NCBI GenBank assembly: GCA_031216915.1
Contig: CM062293.1
Coordinates: 151,102,285 to 151,166,284 of the forward strand
DNA: 64,000 bases
Origin: Pictodentalium vernedei
Lineage: Eukaryota > Mollusca > Scaphopoda > Dentaliida > Dentaliidae
Direction of reading: 5' to 3'
The position numbers and the translations under genes were made by a program. This document shows, piece after piece, positions 12,027 through 23,136 of this stretch; positions within the stretch are counted from its first letter, which is position 1, and every line of letters begins with the position of its first letter. The notes under the pieces are model-generated. The model saw nothing but the letters and a program-made list of their open reading frames with translations. It was not told the origin of the DNA and did not search any database.

Positions 12027-12776
12027 AATTTATAATAAGTTACATTCCAACTAAGACTCGCCAGTCTCAACTAGAAACAACTGCAAAGGCACAGGACTGT
12101 AGCCTGTCAAAGTCCAGCAAAACTGTATAAAAAAATTCATTGAATAACAAAAAAAAAAAGATCCATTTACCAAAAAACTCAAGCTATGTTTTAGAGTCTA
12201 CACATTTTTAAAATAGAATAAAATTAGAATGGCAGTTTTTGTGAATAGTTCTGGCTGGCTTTAGCTTTTATGTTAGGTATGATACTGTGATCACAACAGC
12301 AGACTTAGAATTTTGACACCCAGTTGCAATCTGGTCAAAATTCTCTATCTACTTCCCTGTATCACTTGAATCTAACCTATCAAAAAAGGTAAGATCATTG
12401 AATCTCATATGCTATTTCCATTTGTTTTTTCTTGATGTGGTTTTGATTTCGCAGCATTTACAAAATCTTAACCCACTAGAGCAAGTGTGTCGTGATCAGA
12501 TCACCATCTGATTGCAAAAAAGACTGCTTATAGTATCACAATACTGTAAAGAATAAAATGACTATTTTTAACTAGCAGAGTTGGTATTCAATTATCAGGC
12601 ATCTCCTGCATAAATTGTTCTTATATGTCTCTTGTCAATGGGTTAAAGGATAAGAAAAATGCAAAATGTGGTGTACAGTAAAATTTAATAACAAATTTAA
12701 TGGGTATCAAATAGAAGTACTGAAGACTACAGGTAATGCATCTATTCTAGAGAAAATAAATAAATCAAAGATAAAT
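12027..12776. other. Non-coding stretch with decayed M1 fragment
   Basis: No gene seen. About 12130-12290 looks like an old M1 miniature element: AAGCTATGTTTT, a GTGAATAGTTCTGGCTGGC block and a terminal ATGTTAGGTA are recognisable. Confidence 0.4.
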
Positions 12777-13006
12777 TTAACCCTTTACTTGGTAAAACTG
12801 GTATTTCTCCACATCAATATTTGTAAAACAATTTGGAACTTTTTATTTTTCTCCATCCAATAGGCAATAACTACATAATGACTTTTCAACGAACTGAGAT
12901 GAATAAGCTCATACCAGTGACTGATCCTTCACAGTATTTTAGCAAAATAAAATATTTAGTAATAGACCATGATACCATTTTCTTTAAACTGTTCATAAAG
13001 GGTTAA
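12777..13006. mobile_element. TTAA-flanked element, M1-like variant
   Basis: TTAA at 12777 and 13003 with inner ends CCCTTTACTTGGT and CATAAAGGG. The interior does not match the M1 consensus well, so this may be a separate TTAA family with similar ends. Confidence 0.45.
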
Positions 13007-13734
13007 AATGAAAATGAAAAGGGAATTCAAACAATTAAAATTTTGTTCAGTTTAAATATACATTTTAAAACATCAAACTATCAAAGATTATTAAACAAGT
13101 AGCAAAAAGGACCAGGTAAATTATTATCACAGTCACTGAGCTGGAATAACTTGCACAGTTCTTCTACAAATATATATAAATAAAAAGCATTTATCTGTCA
13201 TGGAAACACATAAGTGAAGCCCTCTTAACTAAACCAGTTTTCGCCCAAATCGGCAAATAAAGTATGATTTATGGACCATGATGGTATATTCCATGCCAGT
13301 TCAGAGCCATGGAGTGGTAGAGCCTATATTAGTTATTTGGGTTAAGATCAATAGAAATTTTCAACGTACAGCCTCAGGGTTGCACAATGAAAATCTTGAT
13401 TGATCTACCACATAAATTGACCGAGCAACTATCTACTTAATGAATTCAGGTTGCATCATGATCCTGACCCAGAAAAGCGGTCATTGGAGTTCAAAGGGTT
13501 AAGAAGTGACGTCTTCAGCATGCTAGTCACACATGTCATAAATATGCCGGGCAATATACAATAACAGCAAGTTTTTTGGGGGTCACAAACTGACAGAATA
13601 TACAGGCTCTCAATACAATGAACTGCTAACTGAAACAGACTGCAGAGGATGTACTGATAAGCCACATGTGTGTCAATAATGTTATGGCAATAATTGAACC
13701 TACCTGCTATTGTGGTATCATGTCTGCATATTCA
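13007..13734. other. Non-coding stretch
   Basis: No supportable coding, RNA or repeat feature. The minus-strand open frame at 13456-13665 has no recognisable domain or exon boundaries. Confidence 0.4.
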
Positions 13735-13984
13735 TTAACTGGTGGAGTACAAAATTTTGTTTGGTCATCAAAATTCATTTACATGTCCTTGCCTTGTTAC
13801 AAAACACATGAGAGAGTACCTAAAGCCACTCTTCCATATACATAACAAGACAAATTTATACAGACTAGACAAAATCTCTTCGGAAGAGAATATGATGCAT
13901 ATCCACAGAATATGAGGCCTTCTAAATGAATTACCTGCACTTCAGAATGGAGCCCAAATTGCTTCCAGTACTCACCCAGTTCAT
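13735..13984. mobile_element. TTAA-flanked miniature element, family M2
   Basis: Starts TTAACTGGTGGAGTAC and ends CAGTACTCACCCAGTTCA. The interior matches the better copy at 36502-36751: a CATCAAAATT block, an AATATGAGGCC block and CTTCAGAATGGAGCCCAAA. Confidence 0.65.
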
Positions 13985-14225
13985 TCTTTACCCAATGCAC
14001 ACGATATCAAAATTTATTATTTTAATTATCGTTTTTTTTAATTTTTCATAAAATTTCAACAAAACCATATCATGTCAACCCTCATTAGAAGGAGCTCGGT
14101 GAGCTCGCTCCAATAAGGCGTCACATGATATAATTTTTTTGAAAATTGTTGAAAAATATTTTTTCAACTGTTTTATCTGTAAATTACACAATCGGATGCG
14201 GCCGATTCATTAGGTAAAGGGTTAA
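13984..14225. mobile_element. TTAA miniature element, M1 subfamily b
   Basis: Left end TTCTTTACCCAATGCAC, right end TTAGGTAAAGGGTTAA. An imperfect central palindrome around AACAAAACCATATCATGT distinguishes this subtype, which is shared with 50148-50394 and 60502-60731. It abuts M2 copies on both sides. Confidence 0.6.
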
Positions 14226-14439
14226 CTGGTTGAGTGCTGGAAGTTCATATTTGGGCTTTATTCTAATTTGCAGGAACTGCAAAATAAGACTTCATGTTCA
14301 GTTGATGCGGTTCATATTATCTATGAAGTGAAATTATTCAGTCTGTGTGGATTTGCCAGTTACAATATAAACTGTAGCAAAGCAAAGACATGTGAACAAA
14401 TTTTGACAACCAAAATGAACTTAGCACTCTACCAGCTAA
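14222..14439. mobile_element. TTAA-flanked miniature element, family M2
   Basis: Begins TTAACTGGTTGAGTGCTGG at the TTAA shared with the preceding M1 element and ends AGCACTCTACCAGCTAA. The interior is inverted relative to 36502-36751 (TTCATATTTGGGCTTTATTC near the start). Confidence 0.65.
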
Positions 14440-15948
14440 ACACATGACAAGCATGTTTGACAATGAAAGGTAACTGGGCTAGTTCTCTTTCCTTCCTCTT
14501 CACTCCAAAACAAACAAACAAAAATAAAGTGTTTTAAAAACCAAAAACTCTTATGGTTAATGTTAAAAGTAGCCTAGAATAAAACCATTCATATTTGATG
14601 AGTTTTATTGTGATTAACCCTTCAGCTCTCATACAAACACAAGCTACCCCTTTTATACTGACCTGAAAAAGTTGGCCCAAGTGTATTCTTCCTTGAAAAC
14701 TATACTGGTAGGCTGTATTTACCTTAACAATGTTTTTACGTCATTGTTGGCAATAATGTAGACACACTGTTAAGTCATCTGTAGCTTGTACATGTCTATA
14801 CTGTAGTTATTAACATAAAATTAAAGCTTAAAGTGCTGTAATGTGACACACCGTTGTGAAGTTCCTTGTGAGATCTTTACAACACTGTTTCAGATATCAG
14901 CATTTTATCAGTAGATGATCGAATTATTACTGACCCCCAATCGATATCTTGTTCGATGTCTTAACAACTCATTAACCACAAATTTTCACTCAGTACTGAG
15001 GCTAAATAGGTCTATAAACAAAAACTGGGGAGAGTCAGGGTAATTTCTCGACAGGTTATAAATTTTTTTATTCAGTTAACAGGAGTTTACTCTATAACCT
15101 ATATTCAATTAACAGGTCAAATTTGTACAGGAGGTGTGGTAAATGGCTTTGTGTTGGGAAATTATATTCAATTAACAGGGTTATTCAGTTAAGAGATATC
15201 CAATTAAGTGGGTTCCACTGTACTTAGCTGCAGTCAATAAAATTAATCCACCATATACATGTATAGTCACTTAAAGGTAATAGCAATAATGCCCTGATAA
15301 TAGTTTTTATTATGTGACTATCAATTTTCTCCTCAAAATACCAATATTGTTTGCCAACCAAATCCTGTTGTTGGAAAACCATGTGTATGATATACAGCCT
15401 TATCAGTATTGTTTGATGTCTGTATCAGTATGGTCTGAAACTAGGTCATTGGAAGGGAAGGACTGTTTATGGCGTGTTCGTTTAAACCGTACTAAATACT
15501 AAAGTTAATTAAATAGTATTTTGCATATTTTCAACCGGGTGTGTGGATATTTATTTATTTATTGGTGCTGAATGTTATGTCAAGAAAATGATAAAAAGTA
15601 AAACATGTTACTGTGAATTACAAAGGAAAAAGACTAAAAATAGGAAAGGAGTGTGGGTGACTGCATTTCACTTTAATGGAGTAATTCGGGAGTGGGTTGA
15701 TGTGATGCACATATAATAAACCTATTATTGGTTCAGTGAAGTGATATGGGCCATAGTATCACATCTCATTGACGATGGTCAGAGCGCCACATCAAATTCG
15801 CTGCCTGCGGCAACTCATTTGTAGTGATCTAAACCTCATCAAGCGATAATATGTATTTATTACTGGCACAGATATCCAATGCTATATAACTTGTAAGCAA
15901 AATAAAATTTATTATTTACACAACTGATTTTCCAAATAAAATCTGTAG
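14440..15948. other. Non-coding stretch with possible pogo-like end
   Basis: No gene supported. Around 15045-15222 TTCAATTAACAGG-type blocks recur and the stretch ends AAGTGGGTTCCACTGTA. Reversed, that reads TACAGTGGAACCCACTT, similar to pogo/Tigger-type DNA transposon ends. The rest is AT-rich unique sequence. Confidence 0.4.
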
Positions 15949-16154
15949 TCAACCCTTTAACCTAATCTTATGTTCAAATCTGCCCAGAACCTTTGACAAA
16001 AATTGCCATTCAAATTTTGTTATATTTTTCATTTTTTTCTTACAAAACATTGCTTATGGCCTCTCATTGGAATGTTTTTGAGGAAAAAAATGAAAAGTTT
16101 TAAGATATTGTTTTGCAAGAAATATTAGAAGAATTCATGTTGGTTAAGGGTTAA
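15949..16154. mobile_element. TTAA miniature element, family M1
   Basis: Left end CAACCCTTTAACCTAAT, right end TTGGTTAAGGGTTAA. The interior keeps TTGCTTATGGCCTCTCATTGG. One arm of the central palindrome is lost. Confidence 0.6.
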
Positions 16155-16756
16155 AACATACAGGGTGGCCCTAACATTAAACAAATGAAATAGCTAAACA
16201 TGCTTAATACAGGATAAGATAATTCATTCAGTTGAGAAACAGCTGAGAAACAAAATTATAAACAAAACACACTTGTCAATGACAGCACTATCAAACAAAG
16301 AATATATGTGTTCAAAGTCCACTGCTTTTGAATTATTTTTCTATTTCAGTCACATTCTCTTTTTCTGATCTTTTACTGGAAGAAAAAAATATATACGTTT
16401 ACAGTACTGAAAACTTCATCACAATTTATTATTTAAAATTATAATTATAAATATCTCATACTTTAATAATATTATGATAAATCAAGCTGATGAAATGTAT
16501 ATTTAATGATCTCTTCCGTACTTATTTTAAGATAAAATAGCACATTATCATTGAAGAATTGAATATGTCAGACGAAAACCTGCATGTCCAGTAAATCATC
16601 CATTGTCTCACAGTCAGTGTATCACAACAAACTGAACAAGCTATCATGTTGTTAACTTTATTATACACTAAGCGATAGATTATTGAAAAATATATGGAAA
16701 GATAGAAATCGTATCCCTCACTGTGAAGATATAGAAATTTTCACTTTCACAGTATC
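16155..16756. other. AT-rich non-coding stretch
   Basis: Very AT-rich around 16380-16520. No coding, RNA or clear repeat feature seen. Confidence 0.4.
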
Positions 16757-17584
16757 AATCAAAATGGCAGCTTTCAAAGCATCACTTCAAGGTGAATACA
16801 AGTCAAATTATCACTGGAAATGATCAATTTGTTCCAAAAACGTATAATGAAAAGAAAATCTAGTGTTTTTCAGTGGATACCGATCATTTGCAGCAATAAT
16901 TCAACACATATTCATCTTGAATTGATGCATAAAGCTGCTGGTCCAAACATGGCCTTAAAGTCTGTAATATAAGTTTTTGGTTTGGCACATCCTTTCAAAG
17001 GACGTACCAATCCAAAAACTTATATTACGGACTTTCAGACCATGTTTGGACTAGAAACTCGCCAGCTGAATCAGACTGCAAGACGCTATCTGTTCTGAGT
17101 ATCAATTTGCAGCAATAATTCAACACATATTCATCTTGAATTGATGCATAAAGCTGCTGGTCCAAACATGGACTTAAAGTCCGTAACATAAGTTTTTGAT
17201 TTGGTATGTCCTTTCAAAGGATGTACCAATCAAAAAACTTATATTACAGACTTTCAGGCCATATTTGGACTAGAAACTCGCCAGCTGAATCAACTGCAAG
17301 ACACTATCTGTTCCGAGTATCAATCAAATCACTTCCGCTTATCAATGATTCAATGTGCTGTTTACTTTCATGCATCAGTTCAAGATTGAAACAAGTGGAA
17401 TTATCAGGTTCTTATAAAAAGCATATAATAAAAAGAAAATCTAGTGTTTTTGGTGGATACCGAAAATTATCTCACTTGTGATCGAGATAAATGGTTACTT
17501 TTGTTCGCGTAAGCGCTCGCGAAAAATAACCATTTGTCTTGGGAACTCATGAGATAATTTTCGGTATCCATTCAAAAACACTAG
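16757..17584. repeat. Duplicated palindromes (foldback cluster)
   Basis: Two long imperfect palindromes, 16943-17050 and 17162-17269, each start CCAAACATGG, turn around CCTTTCAAAGGA and return to CATGTTTGG or a variant. They sit in direct repeat about 219 bp apart, each preceded by TTTGCAGCAATAATTCAACA. A third palindrome, 17441-17584, runs CTAGTGTTTTT to AAAAACACTAG with a CGCGTAAGCGCTCGCG centre. Half of it recurs near 16859, so a larger direct duplication of roughly 565 bp is also likely. Confidence 0.75.
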
Positions 17585-17900
17585 ATATCCTCTATTTATC
17601 TAATAATTAGAGATGAAATTTTTATTTCAAATACAGCTTTTCATCTAATTTGCAAATTATCTAAGAATGCAACAGAACCAATGCAGGAAATAAAAACAAC
17701 CAAACCTTCCCATGTAACAATATTTATTTATTTATTGTAGCTGTTTATTCATTTATTTATTGGGAATTAACAACACTTTCAACAGCCCAGGTTATATTGT
17801 GATGGACAATTTTATTGATGGACTAAGATGTGTACCAAGAAAGAACCAGAGAGCTGTGGAAAGTAGCTGTCAAATTCACTAACTTACTGACCATGCACAA
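17585..17900. other. Non-coding stretch
   Basis: AT-rich with TTTATTTATT tracts near 17730-17765. No supported feature. Confidence 0.35.
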
Positions 17901-18100
17901 GTAGGGTTTGCATTAGTTCAAGGTATGTGTGTCATCGACGTCTAGTATGCCAGAGCACACTGTGTAATCATGCTCCCACTTGGGCGGTTGGGATTTTGTG
18001 TCTTGCCCAAGAACACAATGCAAATGATGTGGGTCAGATCAAACCTATAACCTTTTGATCAAAAGTCCAATGCTCTAACAAATGAGTCACTATGCTCCCA
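17901..18100 (-). mobile_element. tRNA-derived SINE fragment, reverse orientation
   Basis: Read on the minus strand from 18099, the sequence starts GGGAGCATAGTGACTCATTT (A-box-like), continues GGTTATAGGTTTGATCTG (B-box-like), then TGTGTTCTTGGGCAAGACAC, a block also present in the SINEs at 45297-45666 and 32346-32545. The downstream extent is uncertain. Confidence 0.65.
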
Positions 18101-18101
18101 A

Positions 18102-18343
18102 TTAACCCATTATCCAACATAACGGCCAACACTGGCCAGAGCTATTCACAAAATTCTCCATTCAATTTTTATTACCTTTTCATTTTTAGTCACAAAAACA
18201 TAGCTTATGACCCCTCATTGGAATGAGCTCGTTCCAATGAGGGGTCATAAGCTATGTTTTTGTGACAAAAAATCAAAAAAATTAGTGCTTCAAGAATTTT
18301 ATTTGCAAGTGTCGTCTGCTTTTCGTGTTAGGTAAAGAGTTAA
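18102..18343. mobile_element. TTAA miniature element M1, well preserved palindrome
   Basis: TTAA at both ends. The left end is diverged (CCCATTATCCAACAT); the right end is TGTTAGGTAAAGAG. The centre is a near-perfect palindrome with arms of about 35 bp: ACATAGCTTATGACCCC, the turn at GAGCTC, then the mirror arm to ATAAGCTATGTTTTTGTGAC. This is one of the two best copies for defining the family. Confidence 0.8.
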
Positions 18344-19118
18344 ACTGCTAACTGTACAATCTCTATTGAATGGTTGCTTGTATATAAAGACCACTATAAA
18401 GTCAACCCAATGCAATATCATCCACACAGGTACCCTTCGTCCTCTGCTTGGATTTCTAACGTATAAATGACAGCTGAATAGTTGGTTTCAGCCATGATAT
18501 AACTACAGATGCTGAAATTGACCTTAAAAGCCAATAAATAATCAAACAATTCTGGATACTCTTTATTGCACTTTATTTAATAACTATCTTTCTATCACAT
18601 AACAGAAAGTCTAATGTAGTAGAATTTGTTAAAGTTATCTTGAAGTTCTACTGCTACATGAAGACATGTGAAAATTTATTCCTTGCAAACATTTTATATC
18701 TTATAACTTATAAGAGCATTAGTCCTTAAGGGCCTGGAGATTTTTATACATTTTTGCTACATTTTGACTGTCTACGACTTGTGGCTGTGCAGTTCTTTCT
18801 AGGCAAGTCTTAGCTGCTAAACAGGCAGCCATGACTTCCCTAGAAACCACTGCCAAGGTTCTAAAAATGTAACTTGAATGTTTAACCAGCAGCTGCATGT
18901 TGAGCACCTGTTCTGTTACAGCTAAAATGTTGTCAAAGTTAGAATTAGGCCCTAATCGTTAACTGACAAACACATTATTTTTATAGACTCAAATTTTCAT
19001 CAACAGTTCAATGTGTTTATTGTTGTTTATTGTGGCTTAAGTTTACTTTCAGTACCTAAAGCTACATCACTTACACAACAATAGTATAAAGTGAAATGTA
19101 ACCAGTTATTTAGGTAAC
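18344..19118. other. Non-coding stretch
   Basis: No gene called. About 18780-18850 shares AGGCAGC and TAGAAACCACTGCCA blocks with 57475-57530, so a dispersed repeat is probable. The minus-strand open frame at 18719-18907 lies in this repeated part. Confidence 0.4.
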
Positions 19119-21199
19119 AGGACAAACCTCCCTCAAGACAAAACCCCCTCAGACAAAACCCCCTCACTTTCTGCATTCAAAGACAAAACCCCCTCAAGAC
19201 AAAACCCCCCATCAGAAATATTATTTGTAGAATATGGTGAAAATAAAAATGTTAATATATCATTTTTTGGAAAGAGTGGGGGGGGGGGGGGGGGGGGGGG
19301 GAGGGGAGGGTACTTTTATGTTTAATTTTTTCAATTCTTTAAATTATTTTTTGGAAGGGGGCAGAGGTGTGAATAATTTGTATTTTTTGATTATACCTGA
19401 AGCATAGCAGAAAATAATGATAATAATAATAATAATATTTTTAGTAATTTTCTTGTCATCTTATATTATGTGGTTCAAACTCTTACAGAAACAAAAGGCC
19501 CCAAGGGACCTGAGAGCACTCACCTGACATGGTAGTCTAAATATCAAACCAGGGACTTGACTTGAATAAGCTGCATACGCCCCTCCTAAGAAAAGCATAT
19601 ACCAACTAGATGAAGCAGTTGTGCCCACACAATACACAGGATTTTCCTTCTATTTTCAGTTCCTGCACTTTTACGTCCCAAAATTGAGATAAACGCATAA
19701 AAAACAGATTTTTTTTTATTTCTGTTCAGAAATTTTCGAAGTCCCAAACAAAATATTTTCAGTCTAAAATTTTTTTTTCTTCTTAAAATTGACCAAAACG
19801 CATAAAAAACCAAAAAAACTAATTTCCGGATTTTGGTCCAAAATTTCTAAGTCTGCAACGGGACCCCAAATTTTCAGCCTAAATATGAACCCTGGGACTT
19901 GGCTTGAACAAACTTGAATCTCACCCCCCTAAGGATGCTGCATACCAAATATCAAAAGATTCTTATTGGTAGATCTGAAGAAGAAGATTTTTAAAGAATA
20001 TTCCTCATACTGCACTAATTTAAACATTTGGGCTCCCATAGAGAGCCCAAATATGGAACAAGGGAATTAATTTCAATAAACATTTGAAACAATCTGCCAA
20101 AGATGTTATATGTGAAATTTGAAAGCTTTTGGAGCAGTGGTTTGGGAGAAAAGTAGTCTTAAATGTTTTTCCCATTACCCACAGTGTTAAAAAATGCTGA
20201 CTGAGCACTTTTTCAAAGTCACAAAAAAGAAACCCATGATAAAACCGATAGCAATTTTTTTTTACCATTCCATTCTGTTGGTCCTAAGGAAGTTTCACAA
20301 CAAATAAGAATTCTCAGTGCCGTGTAGTTTTGGAGATATGGGCATTTTAATTTTTTTTCTATTTTTAGCTCCTACGGTTCCCACGGGGCGACGGGAAAAA
20401 AAATTTGGGCATAAATTAAGTACTTATGACCCAATAAGCCCTCATATCAAATTTGGTTCAAATCTGCCTCTCGGGTTGGAAAATAGAAATTTTGGGTGGG
20501 GCAAAAATTCTTGCCACTTCCATAACGATGGAAAATATAGCCCCACAAACTTCTCTTGAACAAATCTGACTCTACACCTCAAAAGGAAGCTGCACACCTA
20601 ATGTCAAGTCTCTGCTACTGCTGGTTCATGAGAAGATTTTTTAAGATTTAGGCACCCTTTTTGGGCATGGCCCTACCAAGGGGCGAGGCAACTTGATTTG
20701 AACAAAATCAAATTGCCATGTCATAACAAACTATTATCTCAAATATCAATTAAATTGGTTCAGCGGTTTGGGAGGAGAAGACGCAAACACCATGTTCACG
20801 GACGACGACAGACGATGGATGATGGACGACGGACGGTAAGTGATCACTATAGCTCTCCTGACTGAAAGTCAGGTGAGCTAAAAAAAAATGAAGTGTATAA
20901 TATAGTGTGCTTTCAAGAAGTATTATGAAAACAAAACAAAGTTTTCATATATCAAAAGGTATTTAATTGTTACCATATGCATGTTTACTATATTCGAGAA
21001 AAAATACTTTTTATGAAAAATGAGTAAACAAAAAAAACAAAACAACAATAAAAAAAATAAATAAATTCAAATCGTGTTCATTATCATTTATTTTTCTGCT
21101 ATGTGAGGGGGTTCTGTCCAAGAAGTCAATTAAGGTGAGGGGGTTTTGTCAACAGGGATTTTTTCCGAGGGGGTTGTGTCTTGATGGGGTTTTGTCCTA
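19119..21199. mobile_element. Inverted-repeat element with GACAAAACCCCCTC ends
   Basis: The left end holds four copies of GACAAAACCCCCTC-like units (19121-19215) and the right end the inverted form GAGGGGGTTTTGTC (21103-21197), with AGGACAAA and TTTGTCCT at the extremes. A 24-base G run lies at 19278-19301. A second element (19491-20888) sits inside. No transposase is visible, so it is non-autonomous. Confidence 0.65.
19491..20888 (+). mobile_element. Tandem-array element, class T1, copy A
   Basis: The start carries a GGCCCCAAGGGACCT block followed by GCACTCACCTGAC. The interior has about three diverged units of roughly 160 bp containing CCCAAATAT and AAAAGATTCT. A 650 bp tail follows with GGTCCTAAGGA, a GACGACGGACGG run and a terminal hairpin (TAGCTCTCCTGACT, GAA, AGTCAGGTGAGCTA) followed by A-rich sequence. 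The same start, array and tail order is seen at 52340-56712. Confidence 0.7.
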
Positions 21200-21530
21200 G
21201 ATTCGTTATTTATGATTGTTTCTCATTTGTGAGGGGACTCTCACCTTGGCATTAGTTACCAGGTAGTATTTTACAAGCAAAGCAGAACTTGTCTACTACA
21301 GCTTTACTTTCAGGGTTTCCTTGGGGAAATCCATGCTTTAGTGGAGAACAGGATGACATGGCAAGTTAACTAAACTCTTACATCACCATAACATGAGCAG
21401 CAACCACAAGATTTTCAATAAACTTATACACCTTACCTGTGAGAAACAATAATATATTGTTCTGGTTTCCCAGTGACACTTTCTCGCCAAAATAATCAGC
21501 CAACTGGTCATTTCTTTATATATAATATCA
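21200..21530. other. Non-coding stretch
   Basis: Nothing supported. Contains a possible small duplication of TTTCTCACCAATTATG outside the defined repeat units. Confidence 0.3.
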
Positions 21531-21955
21531 TTATTTCTCACCAATTATGTTAATATCAAGAATAACTGGTCAGTCAGCACTGTCGGGTGGTTATTATTTT
21601 AAAAGTCAATAGTCGGGTACGAGTAAAATCATTATGGGCAACTGAGTGGAGATAATGTCAGAATGCATTCGCATGTATCAGTTGTACAGACAGCTCAACA
21701 GTGCTTGTACTTGAAAGAACAGGAATGTAAGAGATTTGTCAATATTTCTTGCCAATTATGTTAATATCAAGAATAACTTGTCAGTCAGAGCTGTTGATTG
21801 GTTAAATTATTTTAAAAGTCAATAGTCAGGCATGAGTAAAATCATTACGGGCAACTGAGCAGACATTATATCAGAATGCATGCACATGCATCAGTTGTAC
21901 AGACGGCTCAAAAATGCTTGAACTTGAAAGAACAGGAATGTGAGAGATGTGTCAA
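21531..21955. repeat. Two-unit tandem duplication of about 215 bp
   Basis: Units 21531-21749 and 21750-21955 share CAATTATGTTAATATCAAGA, TTTTAAAAGTCAATAGTC, GTAAAATCATTA and GAAAGAACAGGAATGT in the same order, with about 10-15% apparent divergence. Confidence 0.8.
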
Positions 21956-22318
21956 CTGTGATTTATGCGGTCACCATATATAGTGACTGAATGTCCAATT
22001 CGATTCGACTCAAGTTCAAAATCGGACCTTAAACATATGATTCGATTCGTTTTCATTTCAAACGGAAAAAGTCTGATATGCAGGGTCCTAAACTGAATCT
22101 CCTGACAAATGCAGGATAGATTCACTCATTTTAATGTAGACAGTATTGTATGAGATTATACTCTCCACTTTGTCATTGCTGAAAGGATTAAAATCTAAAA
22201 GGAAAATTTACTGTACCTTCACACAATATTATGATCTTTCAAGCTATTCTTGGGATATTCTACAAAAAGAAATTGAAATAATGTTTCAGAAAGGACTCAA
22301 AAGATAAACTGTCTATTC
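21956..22318. other. Non-coding stretch
   Basis: No coding or repeat feature supported. Confidence 0.3.
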
Positions 22319-22615
22319 TTAGCTAGTTCAGTGCTAGGAGCCGCCATCAGGGCTCTTCTGAAATGTGCTGAAAGCCACTATAGTGGCTTTACATTGTTTG
22401 CATAGGCTTGTTGTTTTCTTAGCAGTAGAAAATAAATGTTTATGTAAAATTGTTTTTTACAATTTATTGGAGAGTGTCAAAAAAGGCACTCTCTAATAAA
22501 TTGTAACAAAACAATTGTTGTTGAAGAAAATCTTGCTAAACTAAGGCATCCCTTTGAATAAAATACTCATATTTCAAATCACCTCTGAAAAATAATTTGG
22601 CACTCCACCAGTTAA
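22319..22615. mobile_element. TTAA miniature element, family M2 long form
   Basis: Left end TAGTTCAGTGCTAGGAG, right end GGCACTCCACCAGTTAA. The central hairpin runs ACAATTTATTGGAGAGTG to CACTCTCTAATAAATTGT (22459-22505). Its relative at 39060-39370 shares TTGCTAAACTAAG and the CAGTAGAA block. Confidence 0.7.
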
Positions 22616-22785
22616 CAAAAAACACTGTCAACTTATTTAGAAAGGTGGTGAATTAAAATATGATGATGTTGAATTTAATAGAAAGAGCTTTCAAGAAATG
22701 ATTTTATTTCAGGTGAATGAAACCATGTCAGATGATGGGTGGAAAATGAAAAAAATTAAAGTAATTTATATATTTTTTACACTTA

Positions 22786-22985
22786 CCAATGACCCAGACT
22801 TAGCTTGTGCTAACTCTTAAATATTCAGGGCCAAACAAAAATTTTGCCCCCCAAATCCCCCAAATTTGCATCCAAATAAAAAAAACTGATGTCCTATATG
22901 GTCCTCCATACTTTTGCCTACTGTGCATGCGCAGTGTCAAGGAAGTACCGAAATTGGTGCCAAGCCTCATTCTTACAACCAGTGC
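22786..22985 (-). repeat. Right inverted terminal repeat, DIRS copy 2
   Basis: Inverted match to 29600-29793. Contains CTGTGCATGCGCAGTG and ACCGAAATTGGTGCCA, mirrored at the other end. Confidence 0.9.
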
Positions 22986-23048
22986 CTGCTAAATGTTATA
23001 TAATCAGTGGAGAGGTATGAGTTCCCAACTCATGGGAGGGCCATTCCT

Positions 23049-23136
23049 GTCTGGGTCATTGGTAAGTATAAAAAATATATAAATTAATTTAATTTTTTTA
23101 ATATTTTTATACTGTAACCAATGACCCAGACTTAGC
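23049..23136 (-). repeat. Internal complementary region, DIRS copy 2
   Basis: One half, TGGGTCATTGGTAAGTATAA, is complementary to the outer end at 22752-22800. The other half, TTTTTATACTGTAACCAATG, matches the outer end at 29780-29813 in the sense expected for a DIRS circle junction. Confidence 0.9.

Noticed and set aside
18719..18907. Minus-strand open frame as a possible exon
   Set aside because: No convincing splice sites in phase with anything, and the block recurs at 57475-57530.
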